Source: Pectinatus sottacetonis
GTDB lineage: Bacteria; Bacillota; Negativicutes; Selenomonadales; Selenomonadaceae
DNA: 64,000 nucleotides
Direction: 5' to 3'
Assembly (NCBI RefSeq): GCF_015732155.1
Contig: NZ_WIQK01000001.1
Span: 1,374,001 to 1,438,000, forward strand
Shown here: piece by piece, positions 1 to 9,379 of the stretch
Numbering within the stretch: position 1 is the stretch's first letter
Layout of the letters: the number at the start of each line of letters is the position of its first letter
The notes under the pieces: generated by a model
Told to the model about the DNA's origin: nothing
The model's database searches: none
The model's input: only the letters and a program-made list of their open reading frames with translations
Made by a program: the position numbers and the translations under genes

Positions 1-2
1 AC

Positions 3-326
3 TTGGCATTATGTGATTTTGCTATGCCAGCGGTTATAAGGCGAGGTAACTTACTCGTAACATCATCAACAAATGGAAAGAGTCCCGCTATGGCCAGAGA
101 AATCCGACGTGAATTAGAAAAATTTCTCGATAATGGATATGCTCCCTTTATTGATAAAATGGCAGAATTAAGGCAGAAAGCAAAAAAAGCCATACCAACA
201 TTTCAGCAGCGGGAAGACTTTTGGCGGCAGGTACTTGACGAGGATATATTAAAGTTAGTAAGAATGGGTAAGATTAAAGAAGCGGAGGATAAGATTTGTA
301 ATGCAATTAGCAGTTTTAGGGCTTAA
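3..326 (+). CDS. Precorrin-2 dehydrogenase / sirohydrochlorin ferrochelatase-like, C-terminal part (cut by window edge)
   Basis: The reading frame is open at the left edge, so only the last ~107 residues are visible. The stretch CDFAMPAVIRRGNL followed by SSTNGKSPAMAREIRRELE matches the Met8p/CysG-N family, which oxidises precorrin-2 to sirohydrochlorin with NAD+ and can insert iron to give siroheme. The downstream helical segment is the usual C-terminal domain of this family. It overlaps hemA by 26 bases, so the two are translationally coupled at the head of a tetrapyrrole operon. The visible Met is probably internal and the true start lies outside the window. Family assignment is firm; which of the two activities dominates is not visible. 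Confidence 0.85.
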   Translation: MALCDFAMPAVIRRGNLLVTSSTNGKSPAMAREIRRELEKFLDNGYAPFIDKMAELRQKAKKAIPTFQQREDFWRQVLDEDILKLVRMGKIKEAEDKICNAISSFRA

Positions 327-1617
327 TCATAAGACCGCACCAGTACCAATTCGTGAAAAATTTTCTATAAGTCAAGACAGTGTTATTGACGGACTTCATC
401 ATATTGATGACTATGGTGCTATAATGGAAGCCGTTATTTTATCTACGTGCAACCGCACTGAGATATATGCAGTCCTGGATGATGGAGATAATGGCAGAAG
501 CATATTGAAAAGATTTTTATTTGATTTGACTGGTAATGAAGATGAGATAGATTGTTACTTGTATTATTATCCTGCCAGAGCATGTATAAAGCATTTATTT
601 GAGGTAGCCTCCAGTCTTGATTCTCTGGTAATAGGAGAAGGGCAGATTTTGAGCCAGGTGAAAAAAGCATATGCCGTGGCGCGGGAAAATGCGGCTACGA
701 GTACGGTTTTAAATACTTTATTTCATAGAGCGATAACTACAGGCAAAAGAGTGCGTACAGAAACTCATATAGCATATAGTGCCGTATCAGTAAGCTATGC
801 AGCTGTAGAGCTTGCTAAAACAGTATTCAGTAATAATCTGAAAAATTCTTCAGCACTTATTTATGGTGCCGGAGAAACGGCTGAACTTACGGCAAAAAAT
901 CTTTTGGGGAAGGGAATAAAAAAGATTTATATTGCTAACCGCCATATTCAAAAAGCACAGACACTGGCAGAGAAATTTGCTGGTTCAGCGGTGCCATTTG
1001 ATAAAGCATTTACTATGGCTGATGATGTAGACATAGTAGTGACCTCGACAGGCGCGCCGCATTATGTAGTAAAACCGTGGGAAACACAGCAGTTTATGGC
1101 ACGCAGAAAAGGAAGACCGCTGGTATTTATTGATATAGCCGTTCCACGTGATGTAGATCCTGATGTTGAAAACATAAAGGGCGTTATTTTATATAATATA
1201 GATGATCTTAAAGCAGTTGTTGAAGACAATATAAAGCGCCGTGGGCAGGAAGCCCAGGTCGCCCGCAAAATAATAAATGAAGAAGTAGAAGGGCTTATTG
1301 AAAGATTCCGCTATTTATCATTCAGGCCGGTAATGGTCCTGTTGACTGATAAGGCTGACCGTATACGGCGCCGTGAAGTAAAAAGGGCGATGAATAAACT
1401 TGAAGATATTACTCCCGCCCAGGAAAAAGCTGTAGAAAATATGTCTAAAATGATTGTGAGAAAACTCTTGCGGGAACCGATGAGCAAATTAAACAGTTCA
1501 GCAGGAACACCACAGGAAAAATTTTACATAGAAGCTATGAAGAAATTATTTAAACTCGATATGTTTAAGGAGAAAAATAGTGAGGAACAAAATAGTTATA
1601 GGTACGCGCAGCAGTAA
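301..1617 (+). CDS. hemA: Glutamyl-tRNA reductase
   Basis: This enzyme reduces glutamyl-tRNA(Glu) to glutamate-1-semialdehyde with NADPH, the first step of C5-pathway heme synthesis. The 438-residue protein has family length. The catalytic cysteine is C50 in LSTCNRTEIY. The segment SLDSLVIGEGQILSQVKKAY (105-124) is diagnostic, the Rossmann motif GAGETA is at 189-194, and a helical dimerisation tail follows residue ~320. It starts inside the end of the upstream siroheme gene and its own 3' end overlaps hemC by 38 bases. Genes for steps 1, 2 (hemL), 3 (hemB) and 4 (hemC) are all in this cluster. Confidence 0.97.
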   Translation: MQLAVLGLNHKTAPVPIREKFSISQDSVIDGLHHIDDYGAIMEAVILSTCNRTEIYAVLDDGDNGRSILKRFLFDLTGNEDEIDCYLYYYPARACIKHLFEVASSLDSLVIGEGQILSQVKKAYAVARENAATSTVLNTLFHRAITTGKRVRTETHIAYSAVSVSYAAVELAKTVFSNNLKNSSALIYGAGETAELTAKNLLGKGIKKIYIANRHIQKAQTLAEKFAGSAVPFDKAFTMADDVDIVVTSTGAPHYVVKPWETQQFMARRKGRPLVFIDIAVPRDVDPDVENIKGVILYNIDDLKAVVEDNIKRRGQEAQVARKIINEEVEGLIERFRYLSFRPVMVLLTDKADRIRRREVKRAMNKLEDITPAQEKAVENMSKMIVRKLLREPMSKLNSSAGTPQEKFYIEAMKKLFKLDMFKEKNSEEQNSYRYAQQ

Positions 1618-2512
1618 ATTAGCCTTATGGCAGGCAAATTACATTGCTGACTGTATAAAAGAAAAGTATCCTGATAAAACAGTGGAACTTTTGCATATTA
1701 CAACTAAAGGCGATCGGGTACTTGAGGTTCCTCTTGCTAAAATAGGTGGAAAGGGACTTTTCACTAAGGAAATAGAAACGGCAATGCTGGAAAAGAAAAT
1801 AGATATGGCGGTACACAGCTTAAAGGATATGCCGACAGTCCTTCCTGCAGGATTGAAATTAGCAGTAATCAGTAAAAGAGCAGATGTTGGAGATGCTTTT
1901 GTAAGTTTAAAATATAAAAAGTTTTCTGAGCTGCCGAAAGGTGCTAAAATAGGTACTTCAAGTCTTAGACGCAAGGCTCAGCTCCTGCATGTGCGCCCGG
2001 ATCTTATGATCTGTGATTTGCGCGGCAATGTAAATACAAGGCTCAGCAGGCTTGAACAAGGACAGTTTGCTGGAATTATTTTAGCGGCAGCAGGTCTTAA
2101 CCGGCTGGGATTTAGCAGCAAAATAACAGAAATATTGCCTAGGAAAGTTTGTCTGCCGGCAGTAGGCCAGGGAGCGTTAGCGATAGAAACAAGAGAAAAT
2201 GATGAAGAAATATTATCTTTGATAAGATTTTTACATGATACGAAAACAGCACAGGAAACAATGGCAGAAAGAGCTTTCCTGAACAGGGTTGAAGGCGGCT
2301 GTCAGGTGCCGGTAGGCGTATATGCGACTGTTACTGCTGATAAAATAACAATTGAAGCAGTTATAGCATCACTGGATGGTAAAAGGCTGCTGCGGGATCG
2401 GGTAACAGGCCCTGTTGGTGAAGCTGATTTACTGGGACGAGATATAGCTGAAAAGCTTTTAGATAAAGGCGGGCTGGCTATAATGCAGGAAATAGGTTTG
2501 CTTAGAGGATAA
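1580..2512 (+). CDS. hemC: Hydroxymethylbilane synthase (porphobilinogen deaminase)
   Basis: It polymerises four porphobilinogen units into hydroxymethylbilane. The protein is 310 residues. The catalytic aspartate is D83 in VHSLKDMP, the arginine-rich substrate region is TSSLRRKAQL (126-135), and the dipyrromethane-cofactor cysteine is C241 in EGGCQVPVG. The start is a GTG at 1580, placed 7 bases after an AAGGAG and inside the hemA reading frame, which implies translational coupling. An in-frame ATG start is absent nearby. Domain order and length are normal. Confidence 0.97.
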   Translation: MRNKIVIGTRSSKLALWQANYIADCIKEKYPDKTVELLHITTKGDRVLEVPLAKIGGKGLFTKEIETAMLEKKIDMAVHSLKDMPTVLPAGLKLAVISKRADVGDAFVSLKYKKFSELPKGAKIGTSSLRRKAQLLHVRPDLMICDLRGNVNTRLSRLEQGQFAGIILAAAGLNRLGFSSKITEILPRKVCLPAVGQGALAIETRENDEEILSLIRFLHDTKTAQETMAERAFLNRVEGGCQVPVGVYATVTADKITIEAVIASLDGKRLLRDRVTGPVGEADLLGRDIAEKLLDKGGLAIMQEIGLLRG

Positions 2513-2558
2513 GAATAGCAAAATTATATATAAATTTAAAAGCATTGTGGAGGGAAAA

Positions 2559-4070
2559 ATGGCAGGAATAGTTTATCTTATTGGAGCAGGCCCGGGAGAT
2601 CCGGGGCTTTTGACATTAAAGGGCTGTAAATGTATAAAAAAAGCTGATGTAATTGTTTATGATTATCTGGCGGATAAAAAATTGCTGGCATATGCAAAAA
2701 AAAATGCTGAACTTATTTATGTAGGTAAAAAAGCCAATAATCATACTATGAAACAAGAAGATATAAATCAGGTGCTTGTTAATAAGGCCAAAATGGGAAA
2801 AATCGTAGCACGATTAAAAGGCGGTGACCCGTTTGTATTTGGCCGTGGCGGAGAAGAAGCACTGGCACTTAAAAAAGCTGGACAGATTTTTGAAGTTATT
2901 CCGGGAGTTACTTCTGCCATTTCAGCTGCAGCTTATGCCGGGATACCGGTTACGCATCGAAAAGTAGCGGCATCATTTGCTGTGATAACAGGACACGAGG
3001 ACCCTAGTAGAAAAGAATCAGGTCTTAATTGGAAGAATTTAGCAGTAGGTATAGATACATTGGTTTTCCTGATGGGCGTGGGAAATTTGCCACATATAAC
3101 AAAACAGCTTATTGCTAATGGCAGGGCAGCAGATACACCGGCAGCACTTGTAAGATGGGGAACAAAACAACAGCAGGAAGTATTGGTTACTACTGTGGCA
3201 AATGCGGCAGAAGATGTCTATAAATACGGGTTAAAACCACCGGCTGTATTTATTGTCGGCGATGTTGTTAAATTACGGAATGATCTGCGCTGGTTCGATA
3301 ATAAAAGATTATTTGGCAGAAAGATCATTGTTACAAGAGCCAGGCAGCAGGCTTCAAAGCTGACAGCAAAATTAACAGAATTAGGAGCTGAATGTATAGA
3401 AGCTCCTTCTATACAGATACAGGATCCGGATGACAGCTTTGCTAGTATGGATAAGGCAATAAGCAATATAAGTACATATAACTGGCTGGTTTTTACAAGC
3501 ACTAATGGAGTGGACAGATTCTTTGCCCGCCTGTACAGTAAAGATATGGATGTACGCAAATTATCAGATATAAAAGTGGCAGCAATAGGCAGTTCTACAG
3601 CAAAAAGTCTTTTGAAATACGGTATAAAAGCAGATATTGTTCCACAAGAATTTAGAGCAGAAGCTATAATAGAGAAAATAATGCCTTATATTGCCAAAAA
3701 CATAAAAATATTGATACCGCGGGCAAAACAGGCGCGGGAAATATTGCCGGAAGAACTGCGTAAAGCAGGAGTGGTAGTGGATGTAGTACAATGTTATAAA
3801 ACAGTGACCGCTGATTTTGACTATAGTGGTATTGTAGAAAAACTGCAAAATCATGAAATAAATATGATAACATTTACCAGTTCATCTACGGTAACTAATT
3901 TCATAAAACTTATCAATAATAAGGTAAGTTTACTCGATAACGTAATAAAAGCATGTATTGGTCCAATTACGGCTGAAACATGTAAAGCAAATCGAATAAA
4001 GCCAGATATTATTGCACAAACATACACTATTGATGGATTAGTAAAGGCAATAGAAGAATTTACGGATTAG
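2559..4070 (+). CDS. cobA-hemD: Fused uroporphyrinogen-III C-methyltransferase / uroporphyrinogen-III synthase
   Basis: A bifunctional protein of 503 residues. Residues 1-245 are a SAM-dependent uroporphyrinogen-III methyltransferase (GAGPGDPGLLTL at 9-20, GGDPFVFGRGGEE at 88-100), which makes precorrin-2. Residues ~253-503 are HemD, starting at LFGRKIIVTRAR and containing the typical VFTSTNGVDRF, which cyclises hydroxymethylbilane to uroporphyrinogen III. The fusion is common in Firmicutes and Negativicutes and ties flux to siroheme/cobalamin. I chose ATG 2559 because GGAGGG lies 6 bases upstream; an in-frame GTG at 2547 precedes that ribosome site. It lies 46 bases after hemC and is followed by the promoter of an unrelated transporter. 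Confidence 0.95.
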   Translation: MAGIVYLIGAGPGDPGLLTLKGCKCIKKADVIVYDYLADKKLLAYAKKNAELIYVGKKANNHTMKQEDINQVLVNKAKMGKIVARLKGGDPFVFGRGGEEALALKKAGQIFEVIPGVTSAISAAAYAGIPVTHRKVAASFAVITGHEDPSRKESGLNWKNLAVGIDTLVFLMGVGNLPHITKQLIANGRAADTPAALVRWGTKQQQEVLVTTVANAAEDVYKYGLKPPAVFIVGDVVKLRNDLRWFDNKRLFGRKIIVTRARQQASKLTAKLTELGAECIEAPSIQIQDPDDSFASMDKAISNISTYNWLVFTSTNGVDRFFARLYSKDMDVRKLSDIKVAAIGSSTAKSLLKYGIKADIVPQEFRAEAIIEKIMPYIAKNIKILIPRAKQAREILPEELRKAGVVVDVVQCYKTVTADFDYSGIVEKLQNHEINMITFTSSSTVTNFIKLINNKVSLLDNVIKACIGPITAETCKANRIKPDIIAQTYTIDGLVKAIEEFTD

Positions 4071-4079
4071 ACAGGCCGT

Positions 4080-4108
4080 TTGACAAGATAATGAGGCGTT
4101 GTTATAAT
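4080..4108 (+). promoter_or_regulatory. Sigma-A type promoter of the amino-acid ABC operon
   Basis: A perfect TTGACA (4080-4085) and TATAAT (4103-4108) are separated by 17 bases, directly after the cobA-hemD stop codon. The next gene starts at about 4169. The transporter genes therefore have their own strong vegetative promoter instead of depending on the heme operon. Confidence 0.85.
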
Positions 4109-4168
4109 TAAAAAATATTATAATATTGTAAAAGTATAGTAAATTGTTTAAAAGGGTGGATGCGGTTT

Positions 4169-5020
4169 ATGAAATTGACAAAAAAAATTATGGCTCTGGC
4201 CACAGCAGGAATTCTTGCTGTGGGAGCAGCTTTAACTATTGCAGGCTGCGGGTCTAACAGTTCCAGCAGTTCAAACCAGAAGGTTCTGCGTGTCGGTCTG
4301 GAATGTGCTTATGCTCCGTATAATTGGGCGCAAAGTGATAATTCTAATGGGGCAGTGAAAATTGCTGGTTCAGATCAGTATGCAATGGGCTATGATATTC
4401 TTATGGCTAAGAAGATTGCCAAGGGAATGGGTTATAAGTTAGAAATACATAAAATTGAATGGGACGGTCTTATTCCAGCAGTCAGCACTGGCAAGATAGA
4501 TGCTGTTATAGCAGGCATGAGTATTACTAAGAAACGTGAAGAAACAGTTGATTTTACGAAACCATATTATACGGCATCAATTGTGGCTCTCGTAAAAAAA
4601 GATGGAAAATATGCTAATGCTAAAAGTGTTGCCGATTTAAAAGGTGCTGTTGTTACATCACAGCTTAATACTGTATGGTATAAAATGATTGATCAGATAC
4701 CAGAAGCAGATAAACAACCGGCAATTGATAATGTACCTGGAATGATTGTTGCTTTGACATCAGGTAAGGTAAATGTTCTTATTGTTGATAAACCTACAGC
4801 GATGGGAGCAATATATGCTAATCCTGACTTGAAAATGCTTAATTTTAAGGGGGATGGCGCTTTTAAAGCATCGCAGGAAGATGTGGCACTTGGCATAGCA
4901 ATCAAAAAAGGTAATACAGACCTGGTAAATAAAATAAATGAACAGCTGGCAAAAATAACGGAAAAAGATCGTGAAGATATGATGAAAGAAGCTATAAAGG
5001 ATCAGCCGTTATCAAAGTAA
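4169..5020 (+). CDS. Polar amino-acid ABC transporter, substrate-binding lipoprotein
   Basis: An extracellular solute-binding protein of family 3 (PBPb). It has a lipoprotein signal peptide with a lysine-rich start and lipobox IAGC, so Cys27 would be lipidated. The mature part begins VLRVGLECAYAPYNW and contains GYDILMAKKIAKGMG and IIAGMSITKKREETVDFTKPYY-like family motifs typical of glutamate/glutamine, arginine or cystine binders; the ligand cannot be told. It is followed by a matching permease and ATPase. ATG 4169 sits 9 bases after a GGGTGG; an in-frame ATG at 4160 is too close to that site but cannot be excluded. Confidence 0.9.
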   Translation: MKLTKKIMALATAGILAVGAALTIAGCGSNSSSSSNQKVLRVGLECAYAPYNWAQSDNSNGAVKIAGSDQYAMGYDILMAKKIAKGMGYKLEIHKIEWDGLIPAVSTGKIDAVIAGMSITKKREETVDFTKPYYTASIVALVKKDGKYANAKSVADLKGAVVTSQLNTVWYKMIDQIPEADKQPAIDNVPGMIVALTSGKVNVLIVDKPTAMGAIYANPDLKMLNFKGDGAFKASQEDVALGIAIKKGNTDLVNKINEQLAKITEKDREDMMKEAIKDQPLSK

Positions 5021-5056
5021 GTCCTGTTATAAAATAACATACGGCACAAAGATGTG

Positions 5057-5092
5057 AGGGGGGCGGTAAAAACTGTTCCCCTTATATTTTTG
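5057..5092 (+). terminator. Intra-operon hairpin, partial terminator after the binding-protein gene
   Basis: An 11-bp uninterrupted stem including G-U pairs (5057-5067 with 5072-5082, loop AAAA) is followed by a T-rich run TATATTTTTGT. It lies between the binding-protein gene and the permease gene of one ABC operon. Such hairpins commonly lower expression of the membrane genes relative to the binding protein. The position supports that role; read-through efficiency is unknown. Confidence 0.6.
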
Positions 5093-5168
5093 TGGTCTAT
5101 TAAATACAAACATAGTATAATTAATAATATAATTTTTAGAAACGGATAAACAAAAGGAGAGTGCGTAA

Positions 5169-5966
5169 ATGACGACAGATATGCCAACAAGTTTTTTTGG
5201 CTGGACGCTATTTATTCTTCACCAATATGGCGGAGCTTTTTTACAAGGAGCGGGAATTACGCTGCTATTAGCTATTGTAGGTACTTTTATAGGATGTGTT
5301 ATAGGTCTCTTAGTAGGAATAGTCCAGACTATTCCTATAGATGAGAGGACTAATACCGGAGTAAAGACACTTAATAAAATAGTACAGTTTATATTTGCGG
5401 CTTATGTAGAAGTTTTTCGCGGTACGCCAATGATGGTTCAGGCAATGGTTGTATACTATGGGTCTATGGCAATATTTCAAATAGATATGTCGGCAATGAC
5501 AGCAGGCTTTTTGGTCGTGTCTGTTAATACAGGAGCCTATATGGCAGAAACAGTGCGCGGTGGGATAATTTCTATTGATAAGGGACAGACAGAGGCTGCT
5601 AAAGCAATAGGAATGAACCATTTTCAGACTATGTATACTGTAATTTTGCCGCAGGCACTTAAAAATATTATGCCGCAGATTGGCAATAACCTGATCATAA
5701 ATATAAAAGATACATCCGTACTCAATGTCATATCGGTAACGGAACTTTATTTTGTTTCAAAATCAGCAGCAGGAGTATATTATCGTTATTTTGAAGTCTT
5801 TTTTCTCACCTGTGTAATTTATTTTATTATGACATTTGCAGCATCGCGAATTTTACGGTATTTTGAAAGACGCATGGCGGGATCAAGTGATTATCAGTTG
5901 GTAAATGATCCAATGGCTGATCCTACAGGGATATTTCCCAATACCCCGAGCAAAGGAGGAAAATAA
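5169..5966 (+). CDS. Polar amino-acid ABC transporter, permease
   Basis: A 265-residue inner-membrane permease of the HisM/GlnP type, with hydrophobic segments near 25-55, 70-100, 110-125 and 210-228. The family motif EVFRGTPMMVQ is at 81-91. The cytoplasmic EAA loop (EAAKAIGMNHFQTMYTVILPQ, 142-162) contacts the ATPase. It starts at ATG 5169 after AAGGAGA and ends one base before the ATPase start, so the pair is tightly coupled. With the lipoprotein upstream it forms a complete importer, with homodimeric permease likely. Confidence 0.93.
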   Translation: MTTDMPTSFFGWTLFILHQYGGAFLQGAGITLLLAIVGTFIGCVIGLLVGIVQTIPIDERTNTGVKTLNKIVQFIFAAYVEVFRGTPMMVQAMVVYYGSMAIFQIDMSAMTAGFLVVSVNTGAYMAETVRGGIISIDKGQTEAAKAIGMNHFQTMYTVILPQALKNIMPQIGNNLIINIKDTSVLNVISVTELYFVSKSAAGVYYRYFEVFFLTCVIYFIMTFAASRILRYFERRMAGSSDYQLVNDPMADPTGIFPNTPSKGGK

Positions 5967-6722
5967 GTGAGCACAGCTAAAAAAGAATCTATCTTGGAAG
6001 TAAGGCATTTAGTAAAATATTTTGGTGAACGTGAAATATTAAAGGATATAGATTTTAAAGTGGAACAGGGAAATGTAATAAGTGTAATTGGTGCGTCTGG
6101 TTCAGGTAAATCAACAATGCTGCGCTGCATAAATTTATTGGAAATACCGACTTCAGGAGAAATTTCCTTTGAAGGAAAAAATATTTTGGATTCGCATACA
6201 GATATCGCATTATATCGTACAAAAGTAGGAATGGTGTTTCAATCATTTAATTTATTTAATAATATGACAGTCTTGCAAAATTGCATGGCTAGTCCTGTGA
6301 CTGTACTGAAACGCAATAAAAAAGAAGCTAGGGAGAAAGCAATGGAATATCTGCAGAAGGTGGGCATGGCGCAGTATATAAATGCACGGCCGGACCAGCT
6401 TTCGGGCGGGCAGCAGCAGCGTGTGGCGATTGCCCGGGCATTGGCAATTGAACCACAGATATTGCTTTTTGATGAGCCAACTTCAGCTTTGGACCCGCAA
6501 ATGGTAGGAGAAGTTTTAAGTGTAATGAGAAGTTTGGCTGATGAAGGACTTACCATGATAATTGTTACGCATGAAATGGCTTTTGCCCGTGATGTTTCTA
6601 CGCGTGTTATATATATGGCTGACGGGGTAATAGTTGAGGATGATACGCCGCAGGAGATTTTTGGCAATCCTAAGAATGACCGGACAAAAGAATTTTTGGC
6701 ACGTTTTACCGATAATAGATAA
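5967..6722 (+). CDS. Polar amino-acid ABC transporter, ATP-binding protein
   Basis: A 251-residue ABC ATPase of the GlnQ/HisP family. Walker A is GASGSGKST (42-50), the signature is LSGGQ (145-149), Walker B is ILLFDEP (165-171), and the D-loop SALDP follows. It energises import by the permease that ends immediately upstream. The start is a GTG at 5967 with AAAGGAGG 7 bases before it; no ATG is available nearby. It ends just before an independent hemB promoter. Confidence 0.95.
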   Translation: MSTAKKESILEVRHLVKYFGEREILKDIDFKVEQGNVISVIGASGSGKSTMLRCINLLEIPTSGEISFEGKNILDSHTDIALYRTKVGMVFQSFNLFNNMTVLQNCMASPVTVLKRNKKEAREKAMEYLQKVGMAQYINARPDQLSGGQQQRVAIARALAIEPQILLFDEPTSALDPQMVGEVLSVMRSLADEGLTMIIVTHEMAFARDVSTRVIYMADGVIVEDDTPQEIFGNPKNDRTKEFLARFTDNR

Positions 6723-6732
6723 TACTGTTGGA

Positions 6733-6761
6733 TTGGGATACAGAATAATTTGTGATATAAT
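6733..6761 (+). promoter_or_regulatory. Promoter of hemB-hemL
   Basis: TTGGGA (6733-6738), a 17-base spacer and TATAAT (6756-6761). The predicted transcript would begin near 6768. That excludes the upstream in-frame ATG at 6762, which overlaps the -10 box, as the hemB start on this transcript, and points to ATG 6825. Confidence 0.7.
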
Positions 6762-6788
6762 ATGAATCAGGTTCAATATTTTTCTAAA

Positions 6789-6827
6789 AGAGGTGACGAA
6801 GAGGAGCTATATCCTCTTAAGTTTATG
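6789..6827 (+). promoter_or_regulatory. hemB ribosome-binding site split from the start codon by a hairpin
   Basis: A strong Shine-Dalgarno AGAGGTGA (6789-6796) is 28 bases from ATG 6825, too far for normal initiation. Between them is a perfect inverted repeat, AAGAGGA (6799-6805), loop GCTATA, TCCTCTT (6812-6818). When folded it removes 20 bases and leaves an effective spacing of 8. The repeat and distances are read directly; function in initiation is inferred. Confidence 0.55.
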
Positions 6828-7817
6828 AATGAAAAAAATTTTCCCCAAAAATTACGTCCCCGTCGTATGCGTATCACACCGGCAATTCGTTCTATGATCA
6901 GAGAAACAGAAATTTCTGTAAAGGATTTTATATATCCTATTTTTGTTGTTGCCGGTAAAAATGTTATGCAGGAAATACCAAGTATGCCTGATTGTTACCG
7001 CATATCAGTTGATAATGCGGTGAAATTAGCCAAAGAGATATGGCACTTGGGAATACTGGCTGTAGAAGTGTTTGGCCTGCCGGAATATAAGGATGAAATC
7101 GGTTCTTCCGCATGGGATATGAAAAGTCCGGTGCAGCGTGCTATCGATGCCATAAAGCAGGCTGTTCCTGAAATGACTATTGTGGGTGATGTGTGTCTTT
7201 GCCAGTATACAACACATGGTCATTGTGGTAAACTGTGCGGGCATTATGTAGATAATGATGCCACTTTAGAATTACTGCAGAAAGTTGCGGTGAGCCAGGC
7301 AAAGGCTGGTGCTGATATAGTTGCTCCGTCGGATATGATGGATGGAAGAGTGGCGGCTATTCGCCAGGCACTCGATGATGAAGGTTTTATAAACACATCT
7401 ATTATGTCATATGCGGTAAAATATGCCTCGGGATACTATGGACCATTCAGAGATGCAGCAGATTCTGCACCATCTTTTGGTGATAGACGTTCATACCAGA
7501 TGGACCCGGCAAATGCACGGGAAGCGATAAAAGAAGTCGATCTTGATCTGCAGGAAGGGGCCGATATGATCATCGTAAAGCCGGCACTGGCATATCTGGA
7601 TATAGTAAGACGAGTACGGGAACATATAAATCTGCCGCTTATTACATACAATGTAAGTGGTGAATATGCTATGGTCAAGGCGGCGGCTAAAAATGGCTGG
7701 ATTGATGAAAAACGTATTGTCCTTGAAACTTTGACAAGCATGAAAAGGGCTGGGGCCGACAGTATAATAACATATCATGCTATTGATGCTGCTAAATGGC
7801 TGCGGGAAAAAGAATGA
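6825..7817 (+). CDS. hemB: Porphobilinogen synthase (delta-aminolevulinic acid dehydratase)
   Basis: It condenses two 5-aminolevulinate molecules to porphobilinogen. Counted from ATG 6825 the protein has 330 residues, the usual length. The Schiff-base lysines are K199 (MSYAVKYAS) and K252 (IVKPALAYLD). The zinc-ligand cysteines are C124, C126 and C134 in the CLCQYTTHGHC region, so this is a zinc-type enzyme. The open frame extends to 6762, but that ATG overlaps the promoter -10 box and has no ribosome site. hemL follows 48 bases later in the same orientation. Confidence 0.96.
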   Translation: MNEKNFPQKLRPRRMRITPAIRSMIRETEISVKDFIYPIFVVAGKNVMQEIPSMPDCYRISVDNAVKLAKEIWHLGILAVEVFGLPEYKDEIGSSAWDMKSPVQRAIDAIKQAVPEMTIVGDVCLCQYTTHGHCGKLCGHYVDNDATLELLQKVAVSQAKAGADIVAPSDMMDGRVAAIRQALDDEGFINTSIMSYAVKYASGYYGPFRDAADSAPSFGDRRSYQMDPANAREAIKEVDLDLQEGADMIIVKPALAYLDIVRRVREHINLPLITYNVSGEYAMVKAAAKNGWIDEKRIVLETLTSMKRAGADSIITYHAIDAAKWLREKE

Positions 7818-7865
7818 TATGAATGTTTTTAAGTAAGAAGGATTTTAAGGAAAGCTGGGAAAGTT

Positions 7866-9188
7866 ATGCTTCATTTGGAAAAGTCACACGCGGCCTTTAT
7901 TGAAGCGAAAAAATTGATGCCGGGCGGAGTGAATAGTCCGGTGCGTTCATATAAAAGTGTCGATTGTGATCCGCCGTTTATTGATCATGCCAAAGGCAGT
8001 AAAATCTATGATATAGACGGCAACGAATATATTGATTATGTCGGTTCATGGGGGCCTATGGTAGTAGGCCATGCCCATCCTAAAGTTGTTGAAGCTTTGG
8101 AAAAGGCAGTGCAGAAAGGAACTAGTTATGGAGCTCCAACGCTGCTGGAATCGGAACTGGCCAAGATGGTTATGTCTGTTTATCCGTCAATAGAGAAGAT
8201 TCGTATGGTTAATTCCGGTACAGAAGCCACAATGAGTGCTATTCGCGCGGCGCGCGGCTATACAGGTCGGGAAAAATTTGTTAAATTTATCGGCTGTTAT
8301 CATGGACATGCAGACAGCCTTTTGGTTAAAGCAGGTTCGGGTGCAGCTACCTTTGGTGTGCCTGACAGCCCTGGTGTCACTAAGGGAACAACAAAAGATA
8401 CTGTTACAGTCCCTTACAATGATACGGCGGCGATAACGAAGGTTATGGAAGAACAGGGAGATGAAATTGCGGCCATTATTGTTGAACCTGTGGCAGGAAA
8501 TATGGGATTGGTTTTACCTAAACAGGGATATTTGCGGACACTGCGGGAACTTACAGAAAAACATGGAACAGTTTTGATCTTTGACGAAGTAATGTGTGGT
8601 TTTCGTGCTTCACTGGGGGGAGCACAGGCGGCTTATGGCATAAAACCAGATATGACATGTCTGGGAAAGATAATTGGTGGCGGACTACCAGTAGCAGCTT
8701 ACGGTGGAAAAAAAGAAATTATGGACATGATTGCCCCGATTGGACCGGTTTATCAGGCAGGCACCTTAAGTGGCAATCCTCTGGCAATGACAGCAGGTAT
8801 TGCTACATTATCTATACTTACGGCGGAACCAGAGGCTGGTCAGCCTGACTACAGTCGTATGCTGACATTGAAAACAAAGAAATTACTGCTGGGCATGCAG
8901 GAAGCTGCACATAATGCAGGTATAAAGATCCAGATACATCAGGCGGGGTCTATGTTTGGTATATTTTTTAATGAAAATGAAGTTTATGATTATGATACTT
9001 CGGCAGCATCAGATCAGGAAGCATTTAAGGTTTATTTCAAAGCGATGCTTGAACAGAATATTTATCTTGCTCCATCACAATTTGAAACTTTGTTTGTGAG
9101 TGGTGCGCATACGGAGGAAGATATTGAAAGAACAATAGCAGCCTGCCGAAATGCTTTTAAGAAAACAGCAGAATTTTTGCAGAAATAA
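7866..9188 (+). CDS. hemL: Glutamate-1-semialdehyde 2,1-aminomutase
   Basis: A PLP-dependent class-III aminotransferase that converts glutamate-1-semialdehyde to 5-aminolevulinate. It has 440 residues. The pyridoxal lysine is K268 in [17 protein letters not shown]. The N-terminal [17 protein letters not shown] and the [15 protein letters not shown] phosphate-binding segment (117-130) are HemL hallmarks and separate it from other aminotransferases. It closes the heme cluster. The next 369 bases hold a new promoter and riboswitch for an unrelated operon. Confidence 0.97.
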   Translation: MLHLEKSHAAFIEAKKLMPGGVNSPVRSYKSVDCDPPFIDHAKGSKIYDIDGNEYIDYVGSWGPMVVGHAHPKVVEALEKAVQKGTSYGAPTLLESELAKMVMSVYPSIEKIRMVNSGTEATMSAIRAARGYTGREKFVKFIGCYHGHADSLLVKAGSGAATFGVPDSPGVTKGTTKDTVTVPYNDTAAITKVMEEQGDEIAAIIVEPVAGNMGLVLPKQGYLRTLRELTEKHGTVLIFDEVMCGFRASLGGAQAAYGIKPDMTCLGKIIGGGLPVAAYGGKKEIMDMIAPIGPVYQAGTLSGNPLAMTAGIATLSILTAEPEAGQPDYSRMLTLKTKKLLLGMQEAAHNAGIKIQIHQAGSMFGIFFNENEVYDYDTSAASDQEAFKVYFKAMLEQNIYLAPSQFETLFVSGAHTEEDIERTIAACRNAFKKTAEFLQK

Positions 9189-9321
9189 ACTGTAACAAGA
9201 TTTGGAAGAAAATATTATGGCATATTCTGTTGCAATAAGGGGTGTCAGGCATACTTACCGTGACAGGGTAAAATCAATTAACCGTTAAGAGTAAATTAAC
9301 TATGGGAATAAATATTAACAG

Positions 9322-9350
9322 TTGACATTATAAAAATATTTATTTATAAT
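9322..9350 (+). promoter_or_regulatory. Strong promoter of the pfl operon
   Basis: Perfect TTGACA (9322-9327) and TATAAT (9345-9350) with a 17-base spacer. Transcription would start near 9357, some 25 bases before the riboswitch. The rest of the hemL-pflB gap upstream of 9322 shows nothing I can name. Confidence 0.88.
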
Positions 9351-9379
9351 ATCGATGTAGAAAAGTTTAACTAACAGTA

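Noticed and set aside
6762-6824. Upstream in-frame start for hemB at 6762
   Set aside because: It overlaps the -10 box of the hemB promoter and has no ribosome site; the extra residues are not part of the HemB fold.
8236-8848. Alternate-frame ORFs inside hemL
   Set aside because: They share the hemL sequence in another frame and have no independent translation signals.
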